Below, in pieces: positions 51,949 to 60,430 of a stretch of 64,000 nt of DNA. The position numbers and the translations under genes were made by a program. The stretch lies in contig CAKPCG010000003.1 in the NCBI GenBank assembly GCA_934141475.1, forward strand, positions 28,386 to 92,385, read 5' to 3'. The first letter of the stretch is position 1. Every line of letters starts with the position of its first letter. Source of the stretch: an uncultured Clostridia bacterium. GTDB lineage: Bacteria; Bacillota; Clostridia; TANB77; CAG-508. The notes beneath the pieces were generated by a model that did not search any database, was not told the origin of the DNA, and saw only the letters and a list, made by a program, of their open reading frames with translations.

Positions 51949-53613
51949 TTAATTATATTTCCACTTTTTACTAATTTTTGGTTCAGAATAAGTCTTTTTA
52001 GGCAAAATATAGCTTGCTCTTTTTTCTTTTTTCCATGTTGGTTTTTCAAAATAACTGTTTTCACCTATACTTAAATAAGGTGTAAATGGTGCGGTAAAGC
52101 TAACACCAAAAGATTTAATACTACAAAGCATAGATATATATATAAATAAACCTAAACCAATTCCTAAAAATCCTGCAATATAACCTAAAAAAATAAAAAT
52201 AAATCTGTAAATCCTTAAATGAAAGGAAAAGGAAAAATCAGGTATTACAAAAGAACTTAAACCAGTTATTGCAACAACTATAATTAAAATAGGGCTTACA
52301 ATATGAGCTGAAACCGCAGCATCGCCTAAGATTAAAGCACCAACAATTCCAAGAGTCTGTCCAACAGGTCCTGGAACTCTTAAACTAGATTCTCTAATAA
52401 GTTCAAAAGAGATCTCCATAAGAAGTAACTCGAAAATTATAGGAAATGGCACACTTTTTCTACTTGCAAGAATCGAAAAAAGAAGTTCAGTTGGTATTAA
52501 TTCTTGCTGAAAGCTAGTAATTGCAATAAAAAAAGCTGGAGCAAGTAATGTTATAAAATATGCTAAAAATCGTAATATTTTTAAAAAATTAGCAAAAGAA
52601 ACTTTCAAATTAGAATCTTCTGGAGAAGATAAAAAATCTATTAAAACACAAGGAGCAATAGTTGCATATGGAGTACCATTTAAAAGCATAACAACCCTAC
52701 CTTGCATTAAAAAATTTGCACATTTATCAGGCCTTTCAGTAGAAATAAGGCTAGGAATTCCACTGTAATCACTATCTTCAATTAATTGTTCTAACTGCCC
52801 AGAAGAAAAAATACTATCTAATTCTATATTATTTAATCTGTATTTTACTTCTTTAACTAATTTAGGATTTGCAATATTATTCATATAACAAACTGCAATT
52901 TTTGTTTTAGAAATTTTTCCTACAGTTAAGTTTTCGATTATAAGATTTTCGTTATTTATAATTCTTCTTAAAAGAGAAGTATTTGTCCTTAAATTTTCAA
53001 CAAAAGCCTCTTGCGAACCTTTTATAATAACTTCATTATTTGGAGAATTTATATTTCTTTGCTTAAAACCTTTTACATCAATATCAAATGCAACTTCTAT
53101 GGTGTCTACAAAAAGCACACAATTCCCTGAATTTATGCCATCAAATGCATCACTAAATTTTGTTATTTTATTTAAACTATTTTGAGGCATTAAATTTGAA
53201 TATATATAATTTTCAAGATTAAAATTTTTAATTTTTTTTACAGAAACACTATCTTTTAAAAGCTGAGAACTTTCTTCTTGTTTTACTGAGCCACAAAAAG
53301 TATTATTTTCATTTCTAAGCATTAATGGATCTAAAACAAACCTATTTATTAAATCTGAATCAACCATTCCATCAATATAAAGTAAAAGAGCTTTATAAAC
53401 TTTATTTTTCGCATTTAAAGAAAACTCCCTTAGCATAATATCACTGTTTATGGAGGTATTATATACATTTTGAATATATTTTAAATTTAAAATAAGACTA
53501 TTTCCGATATTTTTATCTTCATTTATACTTTTAGGTTTTGAATTAGATGCAGGTGTTAATGTAAAGTCATAATCTTTTTTAGGGGTATATTCGAAAAGTT
53601 TTTTTATATTCAT
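51949..53613 (-). CDS. Germinant receptor subunit A (GerAA family)
   Basis: 554 aa from ATG 53613, chosen for the AAGGAG site 6-7 nt upstream; an upstream ATG at 53643 lacks one. A soluble N-terminal half contains REFSLNAKNKVYKALLLYIDGMVD and NCVLFVDTIEVAFDIDVKGFKQRNI. The membrane half has the conserved PFPIIFELLLMEISFELIRE and GPVGQTLGIVGALILGDAAV segments that define GerAA/SpoVAF proteins. It forms a nutrient-gated germination receptor with the B and C subunits encoded downstream in the same operon. Intact, with no CGG. Confidence 0.93.
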   Translation of the reverse strand: MNIKKLFEYTPKKDYDFTLTPASNSKPKSINEDKNIGNSLILNLKYIQNVYNTSINSDIMLREFSLNAKNKVYKALLLYIDGMVDSDLINRFVLDPLMLRNENNTFCGSVKQEESSQLLKDSVSVKKIKNFNLENYIYSNLMPQNSLNKITKFSDAFDGINSGNCVLFVDTIEVAFDIDVKGFKQRNINSPNNEVIIKGSQEAFVENLRTNTSLLRRIINNENLIIENLTVGKISKTKIAVCYMNNIANPKLVKEVKYRLNNIELDSIFSSGQLEQLIEDSDYSGIPSLISTERPDKCANFLMQGRVVMLLNGTPYATIAPCVLIDFLSSPEDSNLKVSFANFLKILRFLAYFITLLAPAFFIAITSFQQELIPTELLFSILASRKSVPFPIIFELLLMEISFELIRESSLRVPGPVGQTLGIVGALILGDAAVSAHIVSPILIIVVAITGLSSFVIPDFSFSFHLRIYRFIFIFLGYIAGFLGIGLGLFIYISMLCSIKSFGVSFTAPFTPYLSIGENSYFEKPTWKKEKRASYILPKKTYSEPKISKKWKYN

Positions 53614-53631
53614 AAGAATCTCCTTTTTAGA

Positions 53632-53661
53632 AAGTATTTCCATAAAGAAGAATTTTATTCA
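53632..53661 (-). promoter_or_regulatory. Sigma-G-like promoter candidate of the ger operon
   Basis: On the minus strand TGAATA (53661-53656), 17 nt, AATACTT (53638-53632), resembling the forespore consensus TGAATA/CATACTA. It lies very close to the ribosome binding site, so the leader would be short. Confidence 0.3.
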
Positions 53662-53667
53662 AAAATA

Positions 53668-53695
53668 TTGCAAAAAAAAATAGAATTGGTATAAT
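53668..53695 (+). promoter_or_regulatory. Promoter candidate of the transglutaminase-like gene
   Basis: TTGCAA (53668-53673), 16-nt spacer, TATAAT (53690-53695), 24 nt before the start codon. Confidence 0.6.
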
Positions 53696-53718
53696 AAGAT
53701 TAGCAAAGGGGAGAAAAA

Positions 53719-56700
53719 ATGAACAAAAGAAAATTATTATTTATTTTTATTATATTTTTTATGATTTTAGGCATTTCAACTAAAGTAAATGCAGATGACG
53801 AAGAAGAATTTACAGAATATTATGGTATATTAGATACAAGTTTAAAATCCATGGTAACTAGCAATAGTATACAGACGGGTATAGATGATTTAGGTGCAGA
53901 TCCGACGGTTCAAAGTATAAAAAAATATTATTATAATCAGTTAACATCTAAAATTGGAAGAGAGGTATATAATGCTTTACTAGCAGATCCTAATGGAACT
54001 AAATCTCAAATTACAATAAATTTTTCAAGCCCACCTACTGCCAGTGTGAAAAGTGTAACTAATGATAATATTAAGAACGTGTATAAAACAAAAGCATTAC
54101 CATATGTACGAGATGGATTGGTTATGTTTATTTCTGATAATCCTATGATATATTGGTGGTATGGTCCGAGTTTATCGTATAAATATGTTGTAAATGGGAA
54201 AAATGTCACAATAAAAAGTATTACATTATATTCTAATATAAATGAAAGGAATAAAAATACCAATTTTAAAAATAAAATAACATCAATATCTAATTCTATA
54301 TCTGGAAGTAGTGTATATGAAACAGTAAAGAAAATTCATGACTATGTATGTAGTACTATAACTTACACCAAAGTAGAAGACACAAATATTGATCAGACAG
54401 CATATGGGGCAGCGATTAATAAAAAATGCGTTTGTGAAGGATATGCAAAATTATTTAAAGCACTATGTGATAAAAAAGGAATTGTATGTATTACGGTATC
54501 AGGTATGGCTTATCAAAAAGACCATAGTGGACCACACCAATGGTGTTATGTATATCACCCATTAGAGAAAAAATGGTATGGAGTTGACCCGACATGGGAT
54601 GATTTGAAAAAGTATGGGAAAGGGACGGTTTATAATTATTTTTTAATAGGTAGTGAAACTCAAGTTAAAACTGATGCTAAATTTAAAGATGATCATAAGC
54701 CTGGAAGAGTACTTTATAAAGATCAAACTTTTATTCCTAAGTTTCCAACTCTTTCAACAACCAAATATGAAAGATTTAAAATAACAATTTCTAGAAGTAC
54801 TAAACAACCAACAAACAAAAATGTAAAAATAACACTAAAATCAAATAGACCACTAAAACCATTAAATGGTTGGACATTAGCATCAGATAAGCTTTCTTTA
54901 ACTAAAATTTATGCCTCGAATAAAACAGAAACTCTAACAGTAAAAAACGAAAGAGGAGAATATGTAAAATTTGAATTAAAAGTTGAAAATATAGACAAAG
55001 TAGCACCAGTAGTTACCACAAAATATAGTGAAAAAAATCTAACAAACAAAAATGTTACAGTTACATTAACAGGAAATGAACAATTAAAACCAATAACAGG
55101 ATGGACTTTATCTCAAGATAAAAAAACATTAACCAAAATATATCAAAAAAATGCTAGCGAAACTGTTACTGTATCAGATTTAGCAGGAAACACAGTAGAT
55201 AAGAAAATAGAAATAACAAACATAGATAAAGAATTATCTACATTCAAAATAAGCTATGATAAAATCCAGCCAACAAACGAAAGTGTAACAGTTACAATTA
55301 CAGCAACTAAAGAATTAAAACCAGTAGATGGATGGGATCAATCAGAAGATAAAAAGAAATTAACAAAAAAATATGATGAAAATACGTCTGAAAAGGTAAA
55401 AGTAGAAACAATAAATGGATACACAAGAGAATTAACAATAAACATAAAAAATATAGACAAAGTTGCACCAGAAGCAGAAGTTAAATATAGCACAGTAGAA
55501 AAAACAAATAATATGGTAAATGTCCAAATAATAGCAAATGAACAGTTAAAGCCTATATTAGGATGGAATTTATCGCAAGACAATAAAACATTAAGTAAAA
55601 ATTATTTAGAAAATACAAAAGAAAATGTTACAATAAGCGACTTAGCAGGAAATACAAAAGAAGTTACAATAGAAATTGCAAACATAGAAAATAATCAAGC
55701 ATTATTTAATGTTTCATATAGTAGTTCTAGACCAACAAATCAAGATGTTATAGCAAAAATTGAATCAACAGAAGAACTAAAACAAATAGATAGTTGGACT
55801 TTATCTGAAGATAAAAAAAGTTTAACAAAAACATATTCTGAAAATACTAGTGAAATAGTTAATGTTGAAACAGAAAAAGGAAATAAAGGAAGTGTAGAAA
55901 TAATTATAAATCAAATTGATAAAACACCTCCAAAAGTAGAAGTAAAATATAGCACAACAGAAACTACAACAGGAAAAGTAAAAGTTCAATTAGTAGCAAA
56001 TGAAGAATTACAAGAATTATATGGATGGACTCTTTCAGAAGATAAAAAAATATTATCTAAAGATTACAGCAAAAATGTAGAAGATACAATAACAGTAACA
56101 GATTTAGCAGGAAATAGTGTAGAAGTAAAAATTAGTATACAAAATATCCAAAAGGTTAATACAGAATGTGAAGTATCTTACAAAAAACAAAAAAATGAAA
56201 AAGGCGAAGAATATGTTGTTGTAATAATAAAATCTACAAAAGAAATGAAAGAAAAAGAAGGATGGACATTATCAAAAGACAAAAAGACAATGGCAAAAAC
56301 ATATTATGACAATACAGCAGAAGACCTAATTATAGAACTAGAAAATGGGCAAGAAGTAAATGTAGTAGTTGAGGTAGACCAAATAGTAGATAGTAGTTTA
56401 GATGATGACGGAAAAGACCATGAAGAAGAATATCAAGAAGATGAAGAGAAAGACTTAACTATTGAATATAATATAGATGATGATAATGATGATTATGATG
56501 GTGTAGATGATGAAATAGATGGAACTGAAGAAAAAGAAGATGAGGATGATGACGATACATCAGATAATAATAACAATAACAACAGTAATAATACAAACAA
56601 AGGTGATGACAAAAAAGATAATTCAAATCAAAATGAAGATACTAAAAAAGAAGATAGTACTAAAAATGATAGTCAAAAAGAAGAAACAAATAATTCATCA

Positions 56701-56937
56701 AATTATACAAACAAAAATCAAAAAACAAACAATTCAAATTCATCAAATGTAGCACAAAGTACTAAAAAATTAAGAGCAAAAGAAAATAATGTTGAAAGTC
56801 AAAATTCATATAAAGGAAATATAATTCCAAAACTAGGAAAATTTAGAAAAGTTTCAACAATAATATTAATAATTACTTTAATAATTATAGCAATTATTTA
56901 TTTTATAAAATATAAATCATATAATGATGTAAAATAA
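53719..56937 (+). CDS. Secreted transglutaminase-like protein with Ig-like repeats and C-terminal anchor
   Basis: 1072 aa. Signal peptide to about residue 25 (ends NADDEE). A transglutaminase-core domain carries the Cys-His-Asp triad: Cys239 in CVCEGYAKL, His273 in GPHQWCYV, Asp290 in GVDPTWDD. About seven tandem Ig-like repeats follow (about 350-900), each with a GWTLSxDKKxLxKxYxxN core and alternate repeats with TVSDLAGN. A very acidic stretch (about 895-950), an Asn/Lys/Ser-rich linker and a C-terminal membrane helix with a basic tail close the protein. Such domains hydrolyse or crosslink peptide bonds at the cell surface; which reaction cannot be told. Own promoter and terminator. Confidence 0.87.
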   Translation: MNKRKLLFIFIIFFMILGISTKVNADDEEEFTEYYGILDTSLKSMVTSNSIQTGIDDLGADPTVQSIKKYYYNQLTSKIGREVYNALLADPNGTKSQITINFSSPPTASVKSVTNDNIKNVYKTKALPYVRDGLVMFISDNPMIYWWYGPSLSYKYVVNGKNVTIKSITLYSNINERNKNTNFKNKITSISNSISGSSVYETVKKIHDYVCSTITYTKVEDTNIDQTAYGAAINKKCVCEGYAKLFKALCDKKGIVCITVSGMAYQKDHSGPHQWCYVYHPLEKKWYGVDPTWDDLKKYGKGTVYNYFLIGSETQVKTDAKFKDDHKPGRVLYKDQTFIPKFPTLSTTKYERFKITISRSTKQPTNKNVKITLKSNRPLKPLNGWTLASDKLSLTKIYASNKTETLTVKNERGEYVKFELKVENIDKVAPVVTTKYSEKNLTNKNVTVTLTGNEQLKPITGWTLSQDKKTLTKIYQKNASETVTVSDLAGNTVDKKIEITNIDKELSTFKISYDKIQPTNESVTVTITATKELKPVDGWDQSEDKKKLTKKYDENTSEKVKVETINGYTRELTINIKNIDKVAPEAEVKYSTVEKTNNMVNVQIIANEQLKPILGWNLSQDNKTLSKNYLENTKENVTISDLAGNTKEVTIEIANIENNQALFNVSYSSSRPTNQDVIAKIESTEELKQIDSWTLSEDKKSLTKTYSENTSEIVNVETEKGNKGSVEIIINQIDKTPPKVEVKYSTTETTTGKVKVQLVANEELQELYGWTLSEDKKILSKDYSKNVEDTITVTDLAGNSVEVKISIQNIQKVNTECEVSYKKQKNEKGEEYVVVIIKSTKEMKEKEGWTLSKDKKTMAKTYYDNTAEDLIIELENGQEVNVVVEVDQIVDSSLDDDGKDHEEEYQEDEEKDLTIEYNIDDDNDDYDGVDDEIDGTEEKEDEDDDDTSDNNNNNNSNNTNKGDDKKDNSNQNEDTKKEDSTKNDSQKEETNNSSNYTNKNQKTNNSNSSNVAQSTKKLRAKENNVESQNSYKGNIIPKLGKFRKVSTIILIITLIIIAIIYFIKYKSYNDVK

Positions 56938-56940
56938 GAG

Positions 56941-56982
56941 AAATCCCTAAAAATGCAAAAAGGCATTATTTAGGGATTTTTT
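56941..56982 (+). terminator. Terminator after the transglutaminase-like gene
   Basis: AAATCCCTAAA / TTTAGGGATTT stem with an inner ATGC/GCAT pairing and a T run. Confidence 0.9.
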
Positions 56983-57004
56983 AAGTGAAAATAGCATATT
57001 AAGA

Positions 57005-57033
57005 TTGACAATTTTATGTTAATTTGCTATACT
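57005..57033 (+). promoter_or_regulatory. Strong sigma-A promoter of the 57098 gene
   Basis: TTGACA (57005-57010), 17-nt spacer, TATACT (57028-57033), 65 nt before the start codon. Confidence 0.8.
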
Positions 57034-57097
57034 AGTAAAGGTAAAAAGCAACTAAATATAATTGTGCAATTGCACATACATAGGAGGAAAAAACATA

Positions 57098-57457
57098 ATG
57101 ATCTCAATTTGCTTATTCTTAAAAAATGGAGACTGTGTCTGCATTGATCCAGACATGATTTTTGGAAAAGAAGCAGAGCGGTTTTCAAAGGCCTGCGAAA
57201 AGATAAAGGATTTCTGGCTGAATCCGAATAAAAACGTATATCATTCAGAAAATCCATTTGATCCAGAAGAAATTAAAAAGATTCAGGAATCAAAAAAAGC
57301 TCTTGAAGCAGAAAATCAAAGACAATTCCGTATTGTATATGGAATTGCAAAAAGAAATAATGTACGTGTGAAATGGGGCGGAAATAGCTCTGTATCCTGT
57401 GGTGACCGCTGGGATCTGTACAAATTTAAGAAAAGAATTGGCAGAATTGAATGCTAA
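57098..57457 (+). CDS. 119-aa protein of foreign codon usage, unknown
   Basis: The ATG at 57098 follows a perfect AGGAGG (57082-57087). The product is soluble and charged, with a Cys-containing N-terminus (ISICLFLKNGDCVCIDPDMI), a helical middle and a basic GDRWDLYKFKKRIGRIEC end. Codon use is unlike the neighbours: CGG, CGT, CGC, CTG, GAC, GCC and TGC occur, and the region is visibly richer in GC. It contains the in-frame CGG codon 57179-57181 (GCA GAG CGG TTT). Here a +1 shift would stop after nine codons, so CGG must be read in frame if the gene is expressed. It has its own promoter and terminator. Probably recently acquired; function unknown. Confidence 0.72.
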   Translation: MISICLFLKNGDCVCIDPDMIFGKEAERFSKACEKIKDFWLNPNKNVYHSENPFDPEEIKKIQESKKALEAENQRQFRIVYGIAKRNNVRVKWGGNSSVSCGDRWDLYKFKKRIGRIEC

Positions 57458-57486
57458 TTAGGTAGATAAAAAAACTACCATGTTAC

Positions 57487-57540
57487 AAAAATTCCCAAAA
57501 ACTATTTCTAAATTAAGAGATAGTTTTTGGGAATTTTTTT
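57487..57540. terminator. Bidirectional terminator between the 57098 gene and coaD
   Basis: AAATTCCCAAAAACTAT / ATAGTTTTTGGGAATTT, a 17-bp stem with A and T runs on the two sides. Confidence 0.9.
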
Positions 57541-58006
57541 AATCTTTTACTAAAGCTAAAACTTCAGGTGGCAAATACTTAGTAACATTTTTATTGTTTC
57601 TAAGTAATTCCATAACCATACTAGAGCTAATATTTCCTAATTTACCAGCTCTAAAGTATACAGTATCTAAATCGGCAATTTCCTCATTAATTGATGCGAT
57701 TTTTTCTTCATATTCATAGTCCATGCCGTTTCTAATACCTCTAATTAGAAACATTGCACCATATTCTAATGCAACATCAGAAGATAAGTTATCATATGAA
57801 ATAACTTCAACATTAGTAAGATTTTCACGCTTAAATACTTGTTCCATTGCTCTTTGCATTAGTTCTTTGTCAAATCTCCGCTTTTTAGTAGGATGTACAC
57901 CAATACCTACTATAACTTTATCAAAAAGTTTAGCTGATTTTTTAATTACATGTAGGTGACCATTTGTAAATGGATCAAAACTGCCTGCGTAAAATCCAAT
58001 CTTCAT
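57539..58006 (-). CDS. coaD: Phosphopantetheine adenylyltransferase (CoaD)
   Basis: 155 aa from ATG 58006, set by an AGGAGG site; a longer 5' extension has no support. The nucleotidyltransferase motif GSFDPFTNGHLHVI, the KxRRF loop, FLIRGIRNGMDYEYE and ISSSMVMELL match CoaD, which makes dephospho-CoA from phosphopantetheine and ATP. It contains an in-frame CGG (57880-57878) within AAG CGG AGA. A +1 shift there would stop after six codons, so in this gene CGG must be decoded in frame. coaB and coaC lie just upstream on the same strand, so three CoA steps are clustered. Confidence 0.92.
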   Translation of the reverse strand: MKIGFYAGSFDPFTNGHLHVIKKSAKLFDKVIVGIGVHPTKKRRFDKELMQRAMEQVFKRENLTNVEVISYDNLSSDVALEYGAMFLIRGIRNGMDYEYEEKIASINEEIADLDTVYFRAGKLGNISSSMVMELLRNNKNVTKYLPPEVLALVKD

Positions 58007-58168
58007 TTTTTTTACCTCCTTGAAAATACTTAGTGGTATGAAATTAACACATTTTAAATGAGTAGATTTCAAAAGTTATTGATACAAGTACAATTTACCA
58101 TATTTTACATAAAAAGTCAACAAAAAAGGAGGGGATAGACTTCATGACAAAATACAAAATTTCAATTT

Positions 58169-58924
58169 TTACAAGAACCAGTACGACTCTTTCTTAGTAT
58201 TAAACAATTCATCAATTAATTTTAAAGCAATTTCGTCCTTTCCCGAAGCCCTTACATAACTATTATCTTTTTTTATAATAAAAGCCTCATGTTTGCCATG
58301 CCTTATAGTTTCTAAATCATTTGCAACAACAATATCTAGATCATTTTTATCTTTTAAATTTATAGCTACGTTCAATAAGTTAGAAAATTCCACTTTATCT
58401 AATAATTTAAATCCAACCAAAAAAGTAGTAGGACTTAATTTTTTTATGTTAGAAATAATTTTAGGTGTTTTTTTCAATTTTATAATTAAATTTTCTTTAG
58501 AAGAAGATATTTTATTATCTTTAATTCCTTTTTTATAATTATTAATTACGTATGACGTTTTTAAATTACTACTATCAATTTCCAAAGCTAAATCCTCAGA
58601 TGTTGTTATATAATCTACAGTATAATCAGACACAGCCATAGAATGAATAAAGTAATCTATTTTTTTAGTTTTTAATATATTTTGAACAGCTTTTTCCAGA
58701 GAATTAGTATCATCTATTTGTATAATTTCTATTTTATTTCCAGTAGGTTTGTAAGAAGAATTTGAACATATATAATAAATTTTTTCTATATCTTCATCAT
58801 GAGTCAAAATTAAATTTTTAGCTATTATAGAACCTAATTTTCCAGTTCCACTATTGGTTATTTTTCTTACATTATCTATTTTTTCGCTAGTTCCGCCAGC
58901 TGTTATAACAACATTATATTTCAT
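58169..58924 (-). CDS. coaB: Phosphopantothenate-cysteine ligase (CoaB)
   Basis: 251 aa. The Rossmann-type N-terminus VVITAGGTSEKIDNVRKITNSGTGKLG is the CoaB nucleotide/phosphopantothenate site, followed by HSMAVSDY (the conserved AAVSDY block) and FLVGFKLL. It condenses 4'-phosphopantothenate with cysteine. In most bacteria CoaB is fused to CoaC as Dfp/CoaBC; here they are two genes, with coaB starting inside the last 11 nt of coaC, so they are cotranslated. The split form is known from streptococci and enterococci. An intact gene. Confidence 0.9.
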   Translation of the reverse strand: MKYNVVITAGGTSEKIDNVRKITNSGTGKLGSIIAKNLILTHDEDIEKIYYICSNSSYKPTGNKIEIIQIDDTNSLEKAVQNILKTKKIDYFIHSMAVSDYTVDYITTSEDLALEIDSSNLKTSYVINNYKKGIKDNKISSSKENLIIKLKKTPKIISNIKKLSPTTFLVGFKLLDKVEFSNLLNVAINLKDKNDLDIVVANDLETIRHGKHEAFIIKKDNSYVRASGKDEIALKLIDELFNTKKESYWFL

Positions 58925-59477
58925 TTAAATCACCACTTTCTAATTTATTATTTAAAAAATCAATAATTGTTTTTTTATCTGATAGTTTACCGATTGCAGT
59001 ATATCCGCAAGCCAAATGGCCTTCTTTGGGTTCTATAAATTCATAACCATATTTATTTAATTTTAAAATATTATCTTGAACAATCTTATTTAAATACATT
59101 TTATCATTCATTGCAGGAGCAAAAATCACTTTAGAAGTAGTAGCCATAATAGTTGTAGATAGCATATCATCTGCAATTCCATTTGCAACTTTACCAATTA
59201 TATTAGCAGTTGCTGGAACAACTAACACAAGATCTGCTTTTCGTGCAAGACTTATATGAAAAGTTTCAAAATGCTCTTTTTTTTCAAACATATCAACAGT
59301 AACTTTATTTTTTGACAAAGTTTCTATTGTTAGTGGAGTAATAAAATTAGTAGCATTTTTTGTCATAATAACATCCACATTAGCTCCTTCTCTGACTAAA
59401 TAAGATATTATTTCACAAGCTTTATAACAAGCAATTCCGCCCGTAATTCCAATTACAATATTTTTGTTTTTAAACAT
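58914..59477 (-). CDS. coaC: Phosphopantothenoylcysteine decarboxylase (CoaC)
   Basis: 187 aa from ATG 59477, chosen because it follows an AGAAGGGAT site and gives the family start MFKNKNIVIGITGGIACYK. The flavoprotein motifs are present: GITGGIACYK, a His in HFETFHISLARKADLVLVVPATAN, the APAMNDKMY substrate clamp and the late EGHLACGYTAIGKL with the catalytic Cys. It decarboxylates phosphopantothenoylcysteine to phosphopantetheine using FMN. First gene of the coaC-coaB pair; coaD follows after a 160-nt gap. Confidence 0.93.
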   Translation of the reverse strand: MFKNKNIVIGITGGIACYKACEIISYLVREGANVDVIMTKNATNFITPLTIETLSKNKVTVDMFEKKEHFETFHISLARKADLVLVVPATANIIGKVANGIADDMLSTTIMATTSKVIFAPAMNDKMYLNKIVQDNILKLNKYGYEFIEPKEGHLACGYTAIGKLSDKKTIIDFLNNKLESGDLNEI

Positions 59478-59579
59478 ATAATCCCTTCTTTCTAAAAACA
59501 TTATATGGTAAATAAGTTTATAAGTAAAATACATAAATATTATACTGTTAATAACTACGGGTTATATATAAAAATTATA

Positions 59580-59608
59580 TTGCAAGCAAAATTTAGATAT
59601 GATATACT
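59580..59608 (+). promoter_or_regulatory. Promoter of the 59628 gene
   Basis: TTGCAA (59580-59585), 17-nt spacer, TATACT (59603-59608), 19 nt before the start. Confidence 0.6.
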
Positions 59609-59627
59609 AAAAAAGGAGGGGGAAAAT

Positions 59628-60407
59628 ATGTATAGAAATAGAGGCGAATTGCCACATCTAAAATTGAATTTAAATAATGAAAGTAATGATAGTAATAATA
59701 GCAATGATAAATTGGCTCGTTTTTTCGAGAGCGATGGAGGTTATCCAGTACCAGGATTTTGGAACTATTGGAATGGATATTACTATGTAATTCATTATGA
59801 CAAAAACTTTTTAATTATAGAAATAATAATAAGTATGTTTGTTTTGCTATTAGCAGGATTGATATATTTATATGGATATAATGTAAATTTTAATGACCCA
59901 ATTTCAAGCATAAAAGATAATATGTTAAAAATCCAATTAATACAAATGCCAATTACATTAGGGCTAGCAGGAGCTCTTATGTTTATATGTAAAAACAGAA
60001 AAAAATTAATAAAATCATTAAGAATTGTTGCAGTAATATCAATGGTTGCAAGCATTATATTTACAGGAATAAAAATATATATGGACAATAAATATAATGA
60101 TGAAAAATTTGGAGAGTTTTATGAACAATACGAAAAAAATAACTCTACATATTCAGATACAGCAAGTGTAAGTGTAACAATAAAAGGTGTTTCTATATTA
60201 AATTCAAAAGAAGATTATGTATCAAAATGTAAAGGCTCATATATGAGATTTTCAATAAAACAAGCAATATATTTAATATTTAATATATTAATTGCATTAG
60301 TAATTTTTTATTTAATATATAGAATTTCAAATATAGAAAGCAAAAGAGAAAGATTACAAAAAGACGATATTGTATTATTTGATGAAGAAGAAAATGTAAA
60401 ATTTTAA
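59628..60407 (+). CDS. Four-helix membrane protein, unknown
   Basis: 259 aa. The start at 59628 is set by AGGAGGGGG 6 nt upstream; an extension to 59505 would include the promoter. A hydrophilic Asn/Ser-rich N-terminus (about 1-45) contains an aromatic GFWNYWNGYYY motif just before the first helix. Three helices span about 60-145, and a last one is near 215-235. The extracytoplasmic-looking loop between helices 3 and 4 (about 150-210) is polar. The C-tail is acidic (DEEENVKF). No family recognised. It converges with the membrane-protein gene at 60431. Confidence 0.72.
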   Translation: MYRNRGELPHLKLNLNNESNDSNNSNDKLARFFESDGGYPVPGFWNYWNGYYYVIHYDKNFLIIEIIISMFVLLLAGLIYLYGYNVNFNDPISSIKDNMLKIQLIQMPITLGLAGALMFICKNRKKLIKSLRIVAVISMVASIIFTGIKIYMDNKYNDEKFGEFYEQYEKNNSTYSDTASVSVTIKGVSILNSKEDYVSKCKGSYMRFSIKQAIYLIFNILIALVIFYLIYRISNIESKRERLQKDDIVLFDEEENVKF

Positions 60408-60430
60408 AGCACTTGAAAAAGTGCTTTTTT
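60407..60430 (+). terminator. Terminator after the 59628 gene
   Basis: AAAGCACTT-GAAA-AAGTGCTTT, a perfect 9-bp stem with a T run, overlapping the stop codon. Confidence 0.85.

Noticed and set aside
57098..57457. tRNA or mobile-element ends flanking the foreign gene
   Set aside because: No tRNA cloverleaf, terminal inverted repeat or target duplication is visible around it.
58007..58072. Longer N-terminus for CoaD
   Set aside because: The extension precedes the AGGAGG site, and the family begins at MKIGFYAGSFDP.
59505..59627. N-terminal extension of the 59628 membrane protein
   Set aside because: It would include the promoter, and the strong AGGAGGGGG site is directly before 59628.
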